64,000 bases of DNA from Bowmanella dokdonensis (GTDB taxonomy: Bacteria; Pseudomonadota; Gammaproteobacteria; Enterobacterales; Alteromonadaceae), in the NCBI RefSeq assembly GCF_017254865.1, contig NZ_JAFKCV010000004.1, positions 372,001 to 436,000 of the forward strand, written 5' to 3'. How positions within the stretch are numbered: the stretch's first letter is position 1; each line of letters starts with the position of its first letter. Shown piece after piece: positions 1 to 9,112 of this stretch. The position numbers and the translations under genes are program-made. The notes below the pieces were generated by a model that made no database searches, had not been told where the DNA came from, and saw only the letters and a program-made list of their open reading frames with translations.

Positions 1-1397
1 AGCAGCTCTATGGTCTGAATGCGTCGGGGCGCTCACCCAAATCACTGACACTGGGTTACTTCAAAGAACACGGCATGGTCAGCATACCTTCTTACGGGCC
101 TTTGCCTGTCTCCGTGCCGGGGGCCGTGGATGGCTGGTTTGAACTACATGGTAAGTTCGGCAGCCTGCCCATGACCAGTATTCTGGCGCCGACCATCCAA
201 TATGCCAAACAGGGTTTCCCGGTCAGTGAGCTGATTGCCTGGTATATGCAGCGCAGTGTGTCGAGATTGAGCCAGTATCCCGGCTTTAAGGAAACTTTTA
301 TGCCGGGGGGACAGGCACCGGTCAAGGGTCAGATTTTCAGAAATCCGGATTTGGCCAATACCCTGGAGAAAATAGCCACTGGTGGCCGTGACGCGTTCTA
401 TAAAGGGGATATTGCCCGCACCATTGCTGCCTATATGAAAGAGCAGGGTGGCTTTCTCAGCTACGAAGACCTGGCCAGTCATACCTCAGACTGGGTGGAT
501 CCGGTTTCCACCAATTACCGGGGCTATGATGTCTGGGAACTGCCACCTAATGGCCAGGGTATTGCAGCGCTGCAGATCCTGAATATTCTGGAGGGCTATG
601 ATATCCAGGGCATGGGATATGGTTCGGCTGAATATATTCATACTTTTGTCGAAGCGAAGAAGCTGGCCTTTGAGGACAGAGCAAAATACTACGCCGATCC
701 GGCATTCAATGAGATCCCGGTGGACTGGCTGATTTCCAAGGAGTATGCCACGAAACGCCGGCAACTGATTGACCCCCGCAAGGCCGCCAAAACTTACGAC
801 GCCGGATTATACCAGGGGGATACCATCTATCTGACCACCGCCGACAAAGAGGGTAATATGGTGTCACTGATCCAGTCCAACTACCGGGGCATGGGCTCTG
901 GTATGACGCCCACCGGACTTGGTTTTATTCTGCAGGACAGGGGGGAACTGTTTTCTCTCAAAGAAGGGCACTTTAATGTGTATGCACCAGGCAAGCGTCC
1001 TTTTCATACTATCATCCCCGCCTTTGTCACCAAGGATGGCCAACCCTGGCTGAGTTTTGGAGTAATGGGAGGCGGTACCCAGCCACAGATGCATGCGCAG
1101 ATCGTGATTAATCTGGTCGATTTTGGCATGAACCTGCAGGAAGCGGGTGATGCACCGCGTATTTTGCACTCAGGTTCCAGCCAGCCCACTGACGAGAGGA
1201 TGTCCGATGGTGGTTATGTCAGCCTCGAGAGTGGTTTCACCCCTCTGGTCAGAAGGCAACTGGTGCAGATGGGCCATACGCTGACCGATGTATCGGGAGC
1301 TTTCGGCGGCTATCAGGCGATTATGCGGGATCCACAAACTGGCGTATATTATGGCGCGTCGGAAAGCCGCAAGGATGGTCAGGCGGCTGGGTACTGA
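1..1397 (+). CDS. ggt: gamma-glutamyltransferase family protein, 5' end missing
   Basis: The reading frame is open from base 3, so the true start lies before the window; about 464 C-terminal residues are present. GGT enzymes are periplasmic Ntn hydrolases that cleave gamma-glutamyl bonds (glutathione and similar) and self-process into two subunits. The expected processing site is visible as GDTIYLTTADKEGN; the Thr codon at 822-824 aligns with the catalytic N-terminal Thr of the small subunit. Downstream come SNYRGMGSGM and the Gly-rich GVMGGGTQPQ segment typical of the small subunit. The family assignment is clear; the natural substrate is not. No obvious terminator follows it. The next gene starts 138 bp downstream in the same direction. 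Confidence 0.93.
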   Translation, partial: QLYGLNASGRSPKSLTLGYFKEHGMVSIPSYGPLPVSVPGAVDGWFELHGKFGSLPMTSILAPTIQYAKQGFPVSELIAWYMQRSVSRLSQYPGFKETFMPGGQAPVKGQIFRNPDLANTLEKIATGGRDAFYKGDIARTIAAYMKEQGGFLSYEDLASHTSDWVDPVSTNYRGYDVWELPPNGQGIAALQILNILEGYDIQGMGYGSAEYIHTFVEAKKLAFEDRAKYYADPAFNEIPVDWLISKEYATKRRQLIDPRKAAKTYDAGLYQGDTIYLTTADKEGNMVSLIQSNYRGMGSGMTPTGLGFILQDRGELFSLKEGHFNVYAPGKRPFHTIIPAFVTKDGQPWLSFGVMGGGTQPQMHAQIVINLVDFGMNLQEAGDAPRILHSGSSQPTDERMSDGGYVSLESGFTPLVRRQLVQMGHTLTDVSGAFGGYQAIMRDPQTGVYYGASESRKDGQAAGY

Positions 1398-1535
1398 CCA
1401 ACAATGTTGAAGTGGAAGCGGAAGTTATCAGATGGCAGCTCTCACAATAGGCCTGATGATTAACCCGCTTATCTGTGGCTGAGAGTTAGACGAAGTTACC
1501 CTGAGTGACAACTGACAAAATCAACTAGGAATTGC

Positions 1536-2456
1536 ATGTCGCAACCGCAAAAGGGCATTTGTGCCGAGCCCAATCTGCATGCTCTGTATCTGCTGTTTAA
1601 CGTAGTCGATGAGGATACGGCCCAGTTGCGCATAAAGCTGGCAAAGATGCTGGATATTTTCGATCATTATGATCAGGAGCATTATGAGGCCATGGTTACC
1701 GGCGTGGTGGCCATAGGCAGTAACTACTGGCTGGAACTTTATCCTGGTCTGATCCCGCTGGAGCTGGCGCCTTTTCCGGATATCCACTGCGAAGATCGGC
1801 AGGCCCCGGCAGTGCCCTGCGATCTCTTTGTCCAGATCCGGGCCGATCGGGCGGATGTCTGCCATGCCGTGGGGTCGGAAATCTATGACCTCCTCAAGGA
1901 TCAGGCCGAATTGGTGGAGCAGGTAAAGGGCTTTCGTTATCTGGAAGGACGTGATCTGACCGGCTTTATGGAAGGCTCGGACAATCCCCGGGGCATGAAG
2001 AAGTTGGCTGTTGCCATAGTGGGTGACGAAGATACGGATTTTGCCGGTGGCAGCTATCTGCATATACAGCGTTACCGGCATGACCTGGACAGGTGGAATC
2101 TGCTCAATATCGCCCAGCAGGAGGTGATCATGGGGCGAACCCGGGAAGAAGGCGTACCCTTTGCCTCAGAAGATGATTGTTCCAGCAGTCACTACCAGCG
2201 TTGCCGGGTATTGGACGAGCAGGGTAACCCTGTGCAGATCCTCACCCAGAATATGCCCTATGGCGATATGCAAAGCCAGGGACTGTTCACCGTCTCCTGC
2301 TCCAGAAGTCCAAAAGCCTTCAGCCGCATTCTGCAAAGTCGGATCCTGGGTGACCGGCTGGGCAATTATGACAAGCTGCTGGATTACACCAAGGCAGAAA
2401 CGGGGGCGGCATTTTTCGCCCCCTCCATCCAGTTTCTTAAAAGAAACGGAGTCTAG
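1536..2456 (+). CDS. DyP-type peroxidase (YfeX-like)
   Basis: A 306-residue haem peroxidase of the dye-decolourising family, class B size, without a signal peptide, so probably cytoplasmic or encapsulated. The proximal haem ligand should be His219 (SSSHYQRC) and the distal Arg is Arg257 (SCSRSP). The family hallmark GxxDG appears at residues 143-147 as GFMEG, with Glu146 where Asp is normal, followed by the usual SDNP. The surrounding FAGGSYLHIQRY segment is intact, so this is a whole gene with one substituted active-site residue. The start ATG has an AGGA element (ctaggaattgc) 7 nt upstream. Its stop codon abuts the stop of the convergent phosphatase gene with no space for a terminator. Confidence 0.9.
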   Translation: MSQPQKGICAEPNLHALYLLFNVVDEDTAQLRIKLAKMLDIFDHYDQEHYEAMVTGVVAIGSNYWLELYPGLIPLELAPFPDIHCEDRQAPAVPCDLFVQIRADRADVCHAVGSEIYDLLKDQAELVEQVKGFRYLEGRDLTGFMEGSDNPRGMKKLAVAIVGDEDTDFAGGSYLHIQRYRHDLDRWNLLNIAQQEVIMGRTREEGVPFASEDDCSSSHYQRCRVLDEQGNPVQILTQNMPYGDMQSQGLFTVSCSRSPKAFSRILQSRILGDRLGNYDKLLDYTKAETGAAFFAPSIQFLKRNGV

Positions 2457-4079
2457 TCACTTCAACACTTCAGTCAGTACCTGGCCGGTGGATTTGTCCG
2501 GGTAGCTGATTTTCATCAGGGCCGAGAGGGTGACGGCCAGATCCTCCGGGGATACCTGACGGTAAATGGTTCTGGGCTTGATCTGCCAGCCGGCGAAGAA
2601 GAGCGGCACATGGGTATCATATTTGTACGGTGAACCATGGGTGGCTGCCGAGTAGGCTTCCAGCATGGTAGAGGGTTGCTGGACCAATACCAGATTACCG
2701 GCCCGCTCGGGCACATAGGCATTCTGAACCTTGCGGGCAATAGGGTCAAAAGACCAGTCCTGGCTTGTCAGCTCGGTACGGGTAAATACCCGGGCCACAC
2801 CTGGCAGATCCCTCGCGTGTTTGGCCACGGCGTTCTCCACCATTGTCATATCCAGCTTGTGCTGCTTAATCAGTTGCAGATCCAGATACAGGAAGGGTAA
2901 CTGAACGTCCCGTACCAGTTTGCCGTCGATTTGGAACTGTTCAGCCAGAGCCTGATTGATGGCCACAAACTCTTTACCGGTATTGCCACGAAAACCAGCG
3001 AAGCCCATGGACTTCTTGTATTCCGGAATAGCATCCACGCCATGGTCTGCGGACAGGGCCAGCAGGACGTTGTCCAGGCCGATTTCCTTGTCGAGGAAAT
3101 AGAAAAAGTCTGCCAGAGTGCTGTCCAGTTTAATCAGGTGATCTTCAGCTTCCAGGCTGTTGGGTCCGAACATGTGGCCTACGTAGTCATTCACCGAGAA
3201 ACTGACAGACAGGTAATCGGTTACCTCATCCTTGCCCAGTTTGTGTTCTTTCACCAGTTGTCTGGCAAATTCGGCAGTAATCTGATCGCCAAAAGGGGTG
3301 TAGCTCAGCATACCGTAATAGGCGCTGTCGGCTTTGGCTGGCATCTGGTGAGGAAAGCCGCTGTTGAACCCCTTGGGCGGGATCTGAAAGGGGCGGTTGC
3401 CCGCATCGTTGCGGTAGCTGCTTTCTTCCCTGCTCAGCTCCCAGGCTTTGCCGGCAAAACTGTCCACATAACCTGACTGGTTGAAAGATACCGCATAAGC
3501 GGGCAGGTCATCGTAGTAGTAGCTGCTGGTGACCATCTGACCGGATTTCTTGTCAAGCCAGAAGGCTTTGCCAAAGTGGCCTCCGGTCAGTACCGCACCT
3601 CTGTCCTTGGTGGACACTGCATAGATCTTTGCCTGCCCGTTGGTGGAAAAATGCAGCTCATCGGAAAAGGTGGACGCCATCAGGTTAGCCGGCGAGGCGC
3701 TGTAGCCCTCAGCGCCGAGCAGGGTGGTGTCGGTATCGGATACGCAGTAAACCCCTTTGCCTGTTTGCCTGTCCATCCATTGGTTGGCCGCGATACCGTG
3801 CTGGGAGGGCAGAGCCCCGGTGGCCAGGGTTGCATGGCCCACGGCAGTCAGGGTGGTGGCGTGGCGATAATGGGCATTGGTGTAAAGGGTGCCCTGCTCG
3901 AGGAATCGGTTAAAGCCCTTGCGATTGCCCTTGTTGAGAAAGTGGTCCTGATACTTGTGCAGCACATCGCCCCGCAACTGATCCACGGTAATCTGTACGA
4001 TGAGCTTGGGTTGTGCTGCAAGAGCCTGACTGCCGATAACAACGCAGAGTGCAAGGGAGCCGAACAGGGTTCTATTCAT
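2457..4079 (-). CDS. secreted PafA-like alkaline phosphatase / nucleotide pyrophosphatase
   Basis: About 540 residues. I chose the second ATG of ATGAAAACAATG (4079) because the AGGA ribosome site lies 8 nt before it; a start at 4088 is possible. A Sec signal peptide is evident (FGSLALCVVIGSQALAA). The alkaline phosphatase/NPP fold is shown by VDQLRGD near residue 33 (metal ligand Asp), the nucleophile region TAVGHATLATG (probable Thr78), NDYVGHMFGP, SADHGVD and a C-terminal THGSPYKYDTHVP metal-binding segment. PafA-type enzymes are periplasmic phosphomonoesterases. The gene lies 25 bp downstream of the oxygenase gene and is probably cotranscribed with it. Substrate unknown. Confidence 0.88.
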   Translation of the reverse strand: MNRTLFGSLALCVVIGSQALAAQPKLIVQITVDQLRGDVLHKYQDHFLNKGNRKGFNRFLEQGTLYTNAHYRHATTLTAVGHATLATGALPSQHGIAANQWMDRQTGKGVYCVSDTDTTLLGAEGYSASPANLMASTFSDELHFSTNGQAKIYAVSTKDRGAVLTGGHFGKAFWLDKKSGQMVTSSYYYDDLPAYAVSFNQSGYVDSFAGKAWELSREESSYRNDAGNRPFQIPPKGFNSGFPHQMPAKADSAYYGMLSYTPFGDQITAEFARQLVKEHKLGKDEVTDYLSVSFSVNDYVGHMFGPNSLEAEDHLIKLDSTLADFFYFLDKEIGLDNVLLALSADHGVDAIPEYKKSMGFAGFRGNTGKEFVAINQALAEQFQIDGKLVRDVQLPFLYLDLQLIKQHKLDMTMVENAVAKHARDLPGVARVFTRTELTSQDWSFDPIARKVQNAYVPERAGNLVLVQQPSTMLEAYSAATHGSPYKYDTHVPLFFAGWQIKPRTIYRQVSPEDLAVTLSALMKISYPDKSTGQVLTEVLK

Positions 4080-4104
4080 TGTTTTCATCCTTTGATATTC
4101 AGTC

Positions 4105-4944
4105 TCAGATAACACCCAGTTCACGCAGGCGCTCTTTAAGATAGCTGTCGGCCGTATGCCGATCTGACAATACGACGTCGGGCCTGGGATGCAGGAACAG
4201 CGGCAGTGAGATACGTGACTTCTTCTGATCGGTGCCCTGGGGGTTGATCACCCTGTGCGTCGTGGAAGGGAAGTAGCCCCCCGAGGCTTCCTGCAGCATG
4301 TCGCCGATATTAACGATCAGGTTGCCAAAGTCACAGGGTACGTCGATCCACTCCCCGGATTTACCTTTTACCTGCAGGCCGGGCTCATTTGCCGCCGGCA
4401 GGACGGTTAACAGGTTTATATCTTCGTGGGCTGCCGCACGTATGGCGCTTGGTTCCTCGTCGCCGGACAGGGGCGGGTAATGCAATACACGAAGCAGTGT
4501 CTGCTGGCTGTCCTTGATCATATGGGACAGAGGCTGGGAATACTTGTCGGCTACCTGGGCAGGCGAATGCTTCTCCACCCAGGACAGCAGGGTCGCGGCA
4601 AAATCCGTGGCTTGCTGGTAGTACTCTGCCAACTGCGGGCGTAAGGCTTCAGGACAGCGGCCCCAGGGATAGTAGTGGAAGTATTCCTTTATGTCCTTGA
4701 CAGTAAAGCCTTTAGCGGTCTCTGAAACCGATGGCGGAAAGTAACCGTCCTGGGTTTCCTTGCTGAACAGAAAATCCTGTTTTTCCTCTGAGTCGAAGAA
4801 GGCCTGCCAACGCCTGTAAATATTATCCACCAGCGACTGCTGAATGGGATGGTTCTTCAACACGCCAAACCCTGTCTGGTGAAGAGACTCGACAAACGCC
4901 TGTTCGGCATTGGGGGCTAGGTAATCAACGGCGACTAATTTCAT
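4105..4944 (-). CDS. 2-oxoglutarate/Fe(II) oxygenase, isopenicillin N synthase-like
   Basis: A 279-residue cytoplasmic protein of the isopenicillin N synthase-like dioxygenase family. The facial triad is complete: His173-x-Asp175 (AAHEDINLL) and His230 (STTHRVINP), with the RxS cosubstrate motif at Arg244/Ser246 (SRISLPLF). The N-terminal DIOX_N-like part includes GFGVLKNHPI. An AGGTG element precedes the ATG by 5 nt. It sits between nupC (51 bp upstream) and a secreted phosphatase, all on the minus strand, so it may be part of a nucleoside-related transcription unit; that is inference. The family hydroxylates or desaturates many small molecules and the substrate cannot be read from the sequence. 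Confidence 0.9.
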   Translation of the reverse strand: MKLVAVDYLAPNAEQAFVESLHQTGFGVLKNHPIQQSLVDNIYRRWQAFFDSEEKQDFLFSKETQDGYFPPSVSETAKGFTVKDIKEYFHYYPWGRCPEALRPQLAEYYQQATDFAATLLSWVEKHSPAQVADKYSQPLSHMIKDSQQTLLRVLHYPPLSGDEEPSAIRAAAHEDINLLTVLPAANEPGLQVKGKSGEWIDVPCDFGNLIVNIGDMLQEASGGYFPSTTHRVINPQGTDQKKSRISLPLFLHPRPDVVLSDRHTADSYLKERLRELGVI

Positions 4945-4995
4945 ACTGGCACCTGTATAGCTAATTTCTCGATATAAACCTGTGTTTTAAGCCTG

Positions 4996-6204
4996 TCACA
5001 AAAACAGAAAAAATCCTGCGATGGCGGCGCTCATCAGATTGGCCAGGGACGCGGCCAGCACGGCGCGCAGACCCAGCTCGGCGATATCATGCCGGCGGCT
5101 GGGTGCCATGCCGCCCAACCCGCCCAGCAGAATGGCAATGGAACTGAGATTGGCGAAACCGCACAGGGCAAAGGTCACGATGGCCTGGGTACTGGCGCTG
5201 AGCTGTTCCTTGTGGCCGACAAAATCAAGGTAGGCGACAAATTCATTGACCACTACCTTTTGCCCGATAAAGCTGCCTGCCAGTCTGGCTTCTTCCCAGG
5301 GCACGCCAATGATGAAGGCCAAGGGCTGGAAGATGATGCCCAGAATCGCCTGCAGGGTCAGGTCGCCCTGGCCAAAAAAGCCACCCACCCAGCCGATAAT
5401 GCCATTGAGCAAGGCAATAAGTGCCACGAATGCCAACAGCATGGCGCCAACATTCAGAGCCAGCTTCAGACCACTGGCGGCACCGGCTGCGGCGGCATCA
5501 ATCACATTGACACTGCGCTCCTCAACATGAGCGAGATCCTCAAGGTCATTTTTAGGTGTCTCGGTTTCCGGCAGGATCAGCTTGGCCATCATCAGGCCGC
5601 CGGGCGCGGCCATAAAGCAGGCGGCAATCAGGTACTTGAGTTCCACGCCCAGACCGGCGTAGCCTGCCAGGACGGAACCCGCCACTGACGCCAGACCACC
5701 GACCATTACCGCAAACAGCTCCGAGCGGGTCATGGTGGGAATAAAAGGTTTGACCACCAGCGGCGCCTCGGTCTGACCCACAAAAATATTGGCGGTGGCC
5801 GACATGGCCTCCGGACGGCTGGTCTTCAGCAGGCGCTGAATGGCGCCGCCGATGAGACGAATCACCCAGGTCATGATGCCCAGGTAATAAAGCACAGCAA
5901 TAAAGGAAGAGAAAAACACGATAATGGGCAGCACATGGATCGCAAACATAAAGCCATACTTCTGCTCCCCAAGGTCACCAAAGAGGAAGGCGATGCCCTC
6001 CCTGGCATAGAGAATGATCTGCGATACCGTACCTGAAATGGCCAGCAGCATGTCCTTGCCAAAGGGAATATACAAAACCAGGGCGCCCAGCGACAACTGC
6101 AGGGCAAAAGCGCCAAGGACGGTGCGCCAGTTAATGGCTCTGCGATTGGTGGAGAGCAGATAACCTATGCCAAGCAGCAGTAAAATCCCAATCATACTGA
6201 CCAT
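4996..6204 (-). CDS. nupC: NupC-family concentrative nucleoside transporter
   Basis: A 402-residue inner-membrane protein with about ten hydrophobic segments. It carries hallmark sequences of concentrative nucleoside transporters: [20 protein letters not shown], the paired re-entrant region, [10 protein letters not shown] and the C-terminal [20 protein letters not shown]. These proteins import nucleosides with H+ or Na+. An AAGGA element lies 6 nt before the ATG. The uridine kinase gene ends only 18 bp upstream, so uptake and phosphorylation are encoded together. Purine versus pyrimidine preference cannot be decided here, although the udk linkage favours pyrimidine nucleosides. Confidence 0.95.
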   Translation of the reverse strand: MVSMIGILLLLGIGYLLSTNRRAINWRTVLGAFALQLSLGALVLYIPFGKDMLLAISGTVSQIILYAREGIAFLFGDLGEQKYGFMFAIHVLPIIVFFSSFIAVLYYLGIMTWVIRLIGGAIQRLLKTSRPEAMSATANIFVGQTEAPLVVKPFIPTMTRSELFAVMVGGLASVAGSVLAGYAGLGVELKYLIAACFMAAPGGLMMAKLILPETETPKNDLEDLAHVEERSVNVIDAAAAGAASGLKLALNVGAMLLAFVALIALLNGIIGWVGGFFGQGDLTLQAILGIIFQPLAFIIGVPWEEARLAGSFIGQKVVVNEFVAYLDFVGHKEQLSASTQAIVTFALCGFANLSSIAILLGGLGGMAPSRRHDIAELGLRAVLAASLANLMSAAIAGFFLFL

Positions 6205-6222
6205 GGGTGTTCCTTCTTATTA

Positions 6223-6846
6223 TTATTTCAGAACCTGCTGGATATGGGACTTCAGCACATCCAGCGCGATACGATTCTTGCCGCCCTGCGTCACTATGAC
6301 ATCCGCCGTAAAGCGGCTGGGGGCGACAAACTTGTGATACATGGGTTTGACCGTGGACTCGTACTGCTCGGTGATGGATTGCAGCGAGCGGCCGCGCTCC
6401 TGCAAGTCCCGGGTGATACGACGCAGCAGGCAGATATCCAGTGGCGTGTCGATAAACACTTTGATATCGAACAGGGGCAATAACTCCGGACTGGCCAGCA
6501 GCATGATGCCTTCCACTATGATCACAGAAGCCGGGGTAATGGGCTGTGTGTCAGGCAGTCGGGTATGGGTCTTGAAGCAATACTGGGGGTAATCGATGCT
6601 TTGCCCCTGTTTAAGTTCTTCCAGGTGCCGGATCAGCAGCTCATGCTCAAATGCCTTGGGGTGGTCATAATTGGTTTGCAGGCGATCTTCCATGGACAGG
6701 TGGGTCTGATCGCGATAGTAGTGATCCTCACAGAGCACACGGATATCCAGACCTTCGTCGAGAATTTCAGCTATCAGGGTTTGCGTGAACAGGGATTTTC
6801 CTGAACCTGAACCACCTGAAATGGCGATGATCCGCGTGTTTGGCAT
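6223..6846 (-). CDS. udk: uridine kinase
   Basis: A 207-residue P-loop kinase that phosphorylates uridine and cytidine to UMP and CMP in pyrimidine salvage. The Walker A loop is GGSGSGKS near residue 11; further family motifs are EDHYYRDQTHLSMEDR, TNYDHP, VEGIMLL and DTPLDICLLRRI. It aligns end to end with E. coli Udk (213 residues) from the ATG at 6846. A longer frame begins with TTG at 6918, but those extra residues do not resemble the family. The ribosome site is weak. It is the first gene of the udk-nupC pair. Confidence 0.95.
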   Translation of the reverse strand: MPNTRIIAISGGSGSGKSLFTQTLIAEILDEGLDIRVLCEDHYYRDQTHLSMEDRLQTNYDHPKAFEHELLIRHLEELKQGQSIDYPQYCFKTHTRLPDTQPITPASVIIVEGIMLLASPELLPLFDIKVFIDTPLDICLLRRITRDLQERGRSLQSITEQYESTVKPMYHKFVAPSRFTADVIVTQGGKNRIALDVLKSHIQQVLK

Positions 6847-6988
6847 GGTGAGTAAAATCGGTCGCTGGCAAGTGAGGCAAGAGTACCAGCGAAACAGAAA
6901 AAAGCCAGTGACAGGCAAGGAAAGGGATTAATTAGCTTTACGTAAAGATATATCTTCTTGATTCAATTCAACACAGCCGGCTTAGTCG

Positions 6989-7951
6989 TTATTTACCGAT
7001 AAATTCCAGTTCGGCCTGACGGATCTCCTCAAGGGCATAATTGTGCAATTTGGACCGTGAGCCCTCACCCTGTGCCTTGGGGGGATAGAATGGCGCTTTG
7101 AGCTCAGGCGCGTCCCGGAACACGTCGTCAAGAGCGGCGCGAATTTCACTGAGCATCTTATCCAGGTTGGTACTGAAATCCGGCCGCTTGCGGATTGTGT
7201 GGCCCAGTTCCATCAGCCGCGAAAAATAGCGGTTGGCCAGTTCCAGCAATTCGGAGGGAATGTTCTTGTTGTGGTTGAGGGCAGCATTTTGGTTATGCAG
7301 ACAATATTCCAGCAGGGCCACATAAAAGCAGAACGGCTTGTTTGAGAGTTGTATCTGCCGTTCGTCAAGTCCGTTGGAAAGTGTCCGGTTACGCAGGTCG
7401 ATAATCAGTTTGGGGAGGTTGTTGCCATGCTCGGCATGCTGGTGCTGAGATTGCTCCTCCACTGCAACCAGACGTTGTCTGATCAGAAAACCCAGCAGCA
7501 GCGCCGCCAGCAATGGAACCACTGATAAGGCCTGGGACAGTGGCAAGGCAGGGTGGAACAGGGTCAGTGCCAGCATCTGTCCGGGCGCCTGCATCTGATG
7601 GGTTACCTCAATGCCTGGCTGGTTATGCAGAATCTGCGGCGCATTGATGCCGGCAAGGTTCAGCACCCTAACCGGTTGTTGCCTGGCCTCGGCCTGCTGG
7701 TTCAGCTCGGCGAGGTATCGCTGCACGGCTTGTTCATCAGCCACTTTGTTCATTATGTCGTTTGGCAGTCTGAGCCAGGGAAGATCCAGGGCTATCCGCT
7801 TCTCCAACGCCTGCGCCACTGTCTGTGTATATTGCTGATGGGCTGATCTGGCCGCCAAAAAATACAGGGTCTGAAAAACCATATAGCTGGCCAGGATAAA
7901 CAACCCAAGGGTCAGCCGGTTGTCGGCAACTAATTTGTTCAGGCCTGACAT
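6989..7951 (-). CDS. two-TM membrane protein with possible winged-helix-like cytoplasmic domain
   Basis: I do not recognise a named family. The 320-residue protein has TM1 at about 12-33, a periplasmic stretch of about 105 residues, TM2 at about 141-158, and a 160-residue C-terminal domain predicted to be cytoplasmic. Residues 181-215 (LIIDLRNRTLSNG, then QIQLSNKPFCFYVALLEYC) have the spacing of the start of an OmpR-type winged helix (id..nrtl..g...Ls.kef.lL..Ll), which suggests, but does not prove, DNA binding. The ATG overlaps the end of the upstream binding-protein gene by 13 nt and has a GGAG 5 nt before it, so translation is probably coupled. Confidence 0.6.
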   Translation of the reverse strand: MSGLNKLVADNRLTLGLFILASYMVFQTLYFLAARSAHQQYTQTVAQALEKRIALDLPWLRLPNDIMNKVADEQAVQRYLAELNQQAEARQQPVRVLNLAGINAPQILHNQPGIEVTHQMQAPGQMLALTLFHPALPLSQALSVVPLLAALLLGFLIRQRLVAVEEQSQHQHAEHGNNLPKLIIDLRNRTLSNGLDERQIQLSNKPFCFYVALLEYCLHNQNAALNHNKNIPSELLELANRYFSRLMELGHTIRKRPDFSTNLDKMLSEIRAALDDVFRDAPELKAPFYPPKAQGEGSRSKLHNYALEEIRQAELEFIGK

Positions 7952-8799
7952 CTGGGCTCCGCGGTTAACTGGCTGAAATAGCTGGAATCCTGATCATGGG
8001 CTACCTGTATTAATGTCTGCTGGATAGCGCAGAACAGATCGATGTTGTTGGTTTCCATCTTCAGGTACCACTTGCTGCCACTGACCTGCTGCTCTATCGG
8101 CGTGATGTAGTTGCGGGACAAAATTGCCTCGTCCGAATCCTGCCAATAAGACGAGACGATATCCACACGGCCGGATGTGAGCAGGTTGCGCAGTTCCGAA
8201 TGAGAGTTGGCGTAGGTAATCTGCATATTATCCAGGTTCAAATTCAGGGATTTGAACATCTGGATAGGAATAATATGGCCCGAGCGACTGGTAGGGTAAT
8301 CCAGCAGGCCGATGCGCTTGTCCAGCAGGTATTCCTTACTGATCCTGGGCTGTTCGCGCATGGCGATCAGGTAGGCCGGATAATCCGGATAGGCGGCAAC
8401 CACCCGATAGCCATAGGTGGACTCGCCTTTTACCGCTTCCATCAGGTTTTCCTTTACCAGGGCCAGGTCGGCAATGCCCTTACCCACATATTGCAGAACC
8501 TGATCCTCATTATGGTTCCAGACAGCGCGAACTTTGCCAAATTGCTTTGCGACTACTACATTGGCACAGAGTGATTTCGCCAGATTTTTCGCCACGGACT
8601 CGGCGCCGATAAACACCGTCAGGGCCGCCCTGTTGTTTTCTGCCTGGGTCTGACATTCAAAATATTGTTCAAGGATCGGACTGAAATCGATAACCTGTTC
8701 CGGTACGAGCTGCCGTCCCATCAACCACATCAGAGTGGCCAGCAATGCTGCCAGGCTGATCAGTGTGGTTTTGGACAGGGCGAATCGCGTTCGGGGCAT
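7939..8799 (-). CDS. membrane-tethered PhnD-like periplasmic binding protein
   Basis: About 286 residues. An N-terminal hydrophobic helix (TTLISLAALLATLMWLMG) has no clear cleavage site, so the protein is probably anchored and faces the periplasm. The rest reads as a type 2 solute-binding fold of the phosphonate/ABC PhnD type: TVFIGAESVAKNLAKSL, GIADLALVKENLMEA, KRIGLLDYPTSRSGHIIP and SGRVDIVSSYWQD. No permease or ATPase gene is adjacent; instead it overlaps a two-TM protein gene by 13 nt. This points to sensing rather than transport (inference). The ATG at 8799 was chosen; a TTG at 8862 would add 21 residues and neither has a strong ribosome site. Confidence 0.65.
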   Translation of the reverse strand: MPRTRFALSKTTLISLAALLATLMWLMGRQLVPEQVIDFSPILEQYFECQTQAENNRAALTVFIGAESVAKNLAKSLCANVVVAKQFGKVRAVWNHNEDQVLQYVGKGIADLALVKENLMEAVKGESTYGYRVVAAYPDYPAYLIAMREQPRISKEYLLDKRIGLLDYPTSRSGHIIPIQMFKSLNLNLDNMQITYANSHSELRNLLTSGRVDIVSSYWQDSDEAILSRNYITPIEQQVSGSKWYLKMETNNIDLFCAIQQTLIQVAHDQDSSYFSQLTAEPRCQA

Positions 8800-9112
8800 G
8801 GATTTGCTTGGACCGACTTGAGTAATGGGGTGTATTTCAACAGCTAATCTTACTTGTTTCAATGGGTAAAATTATTTGTATGGCGTAACCCATTGAAAAT
8901 AAAGGTATATGAACAAGAAGTTATGAATCTTGTTGAAGGCTTCCTATTTATGGCTGAGAAAGGACAATTTCAGTCGGGAAATTCGAGGGATGGGTAAACT
9001 TTAATCAAGTTCTGTTCGGGCCATAAGCAGTAGTACAAGCGTCCGTCAGAAATAAGTTTGCAATAAACTCTTACTAAACTGTGACTCGCACACTACAACC
9101 TAGGAAAGCACA
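8800..9112. promoter_or_regulatory. divergent intergenic region with 8-bp inverted repeat
   Basis: This 313-bp AT-rich stretch separates the binding-protein gene (minus) from the TonB receptor gene (plus) and must hold both promoters. An inverted repeat CAATGGGT (8860-8867) and ACCCATTG (8888-8895) is separated by 20 bp and is a possible operator. The receptor ATG is preceded by an AGGAAAG ribosome site. I see no further gene here. Confidence 0.4.
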
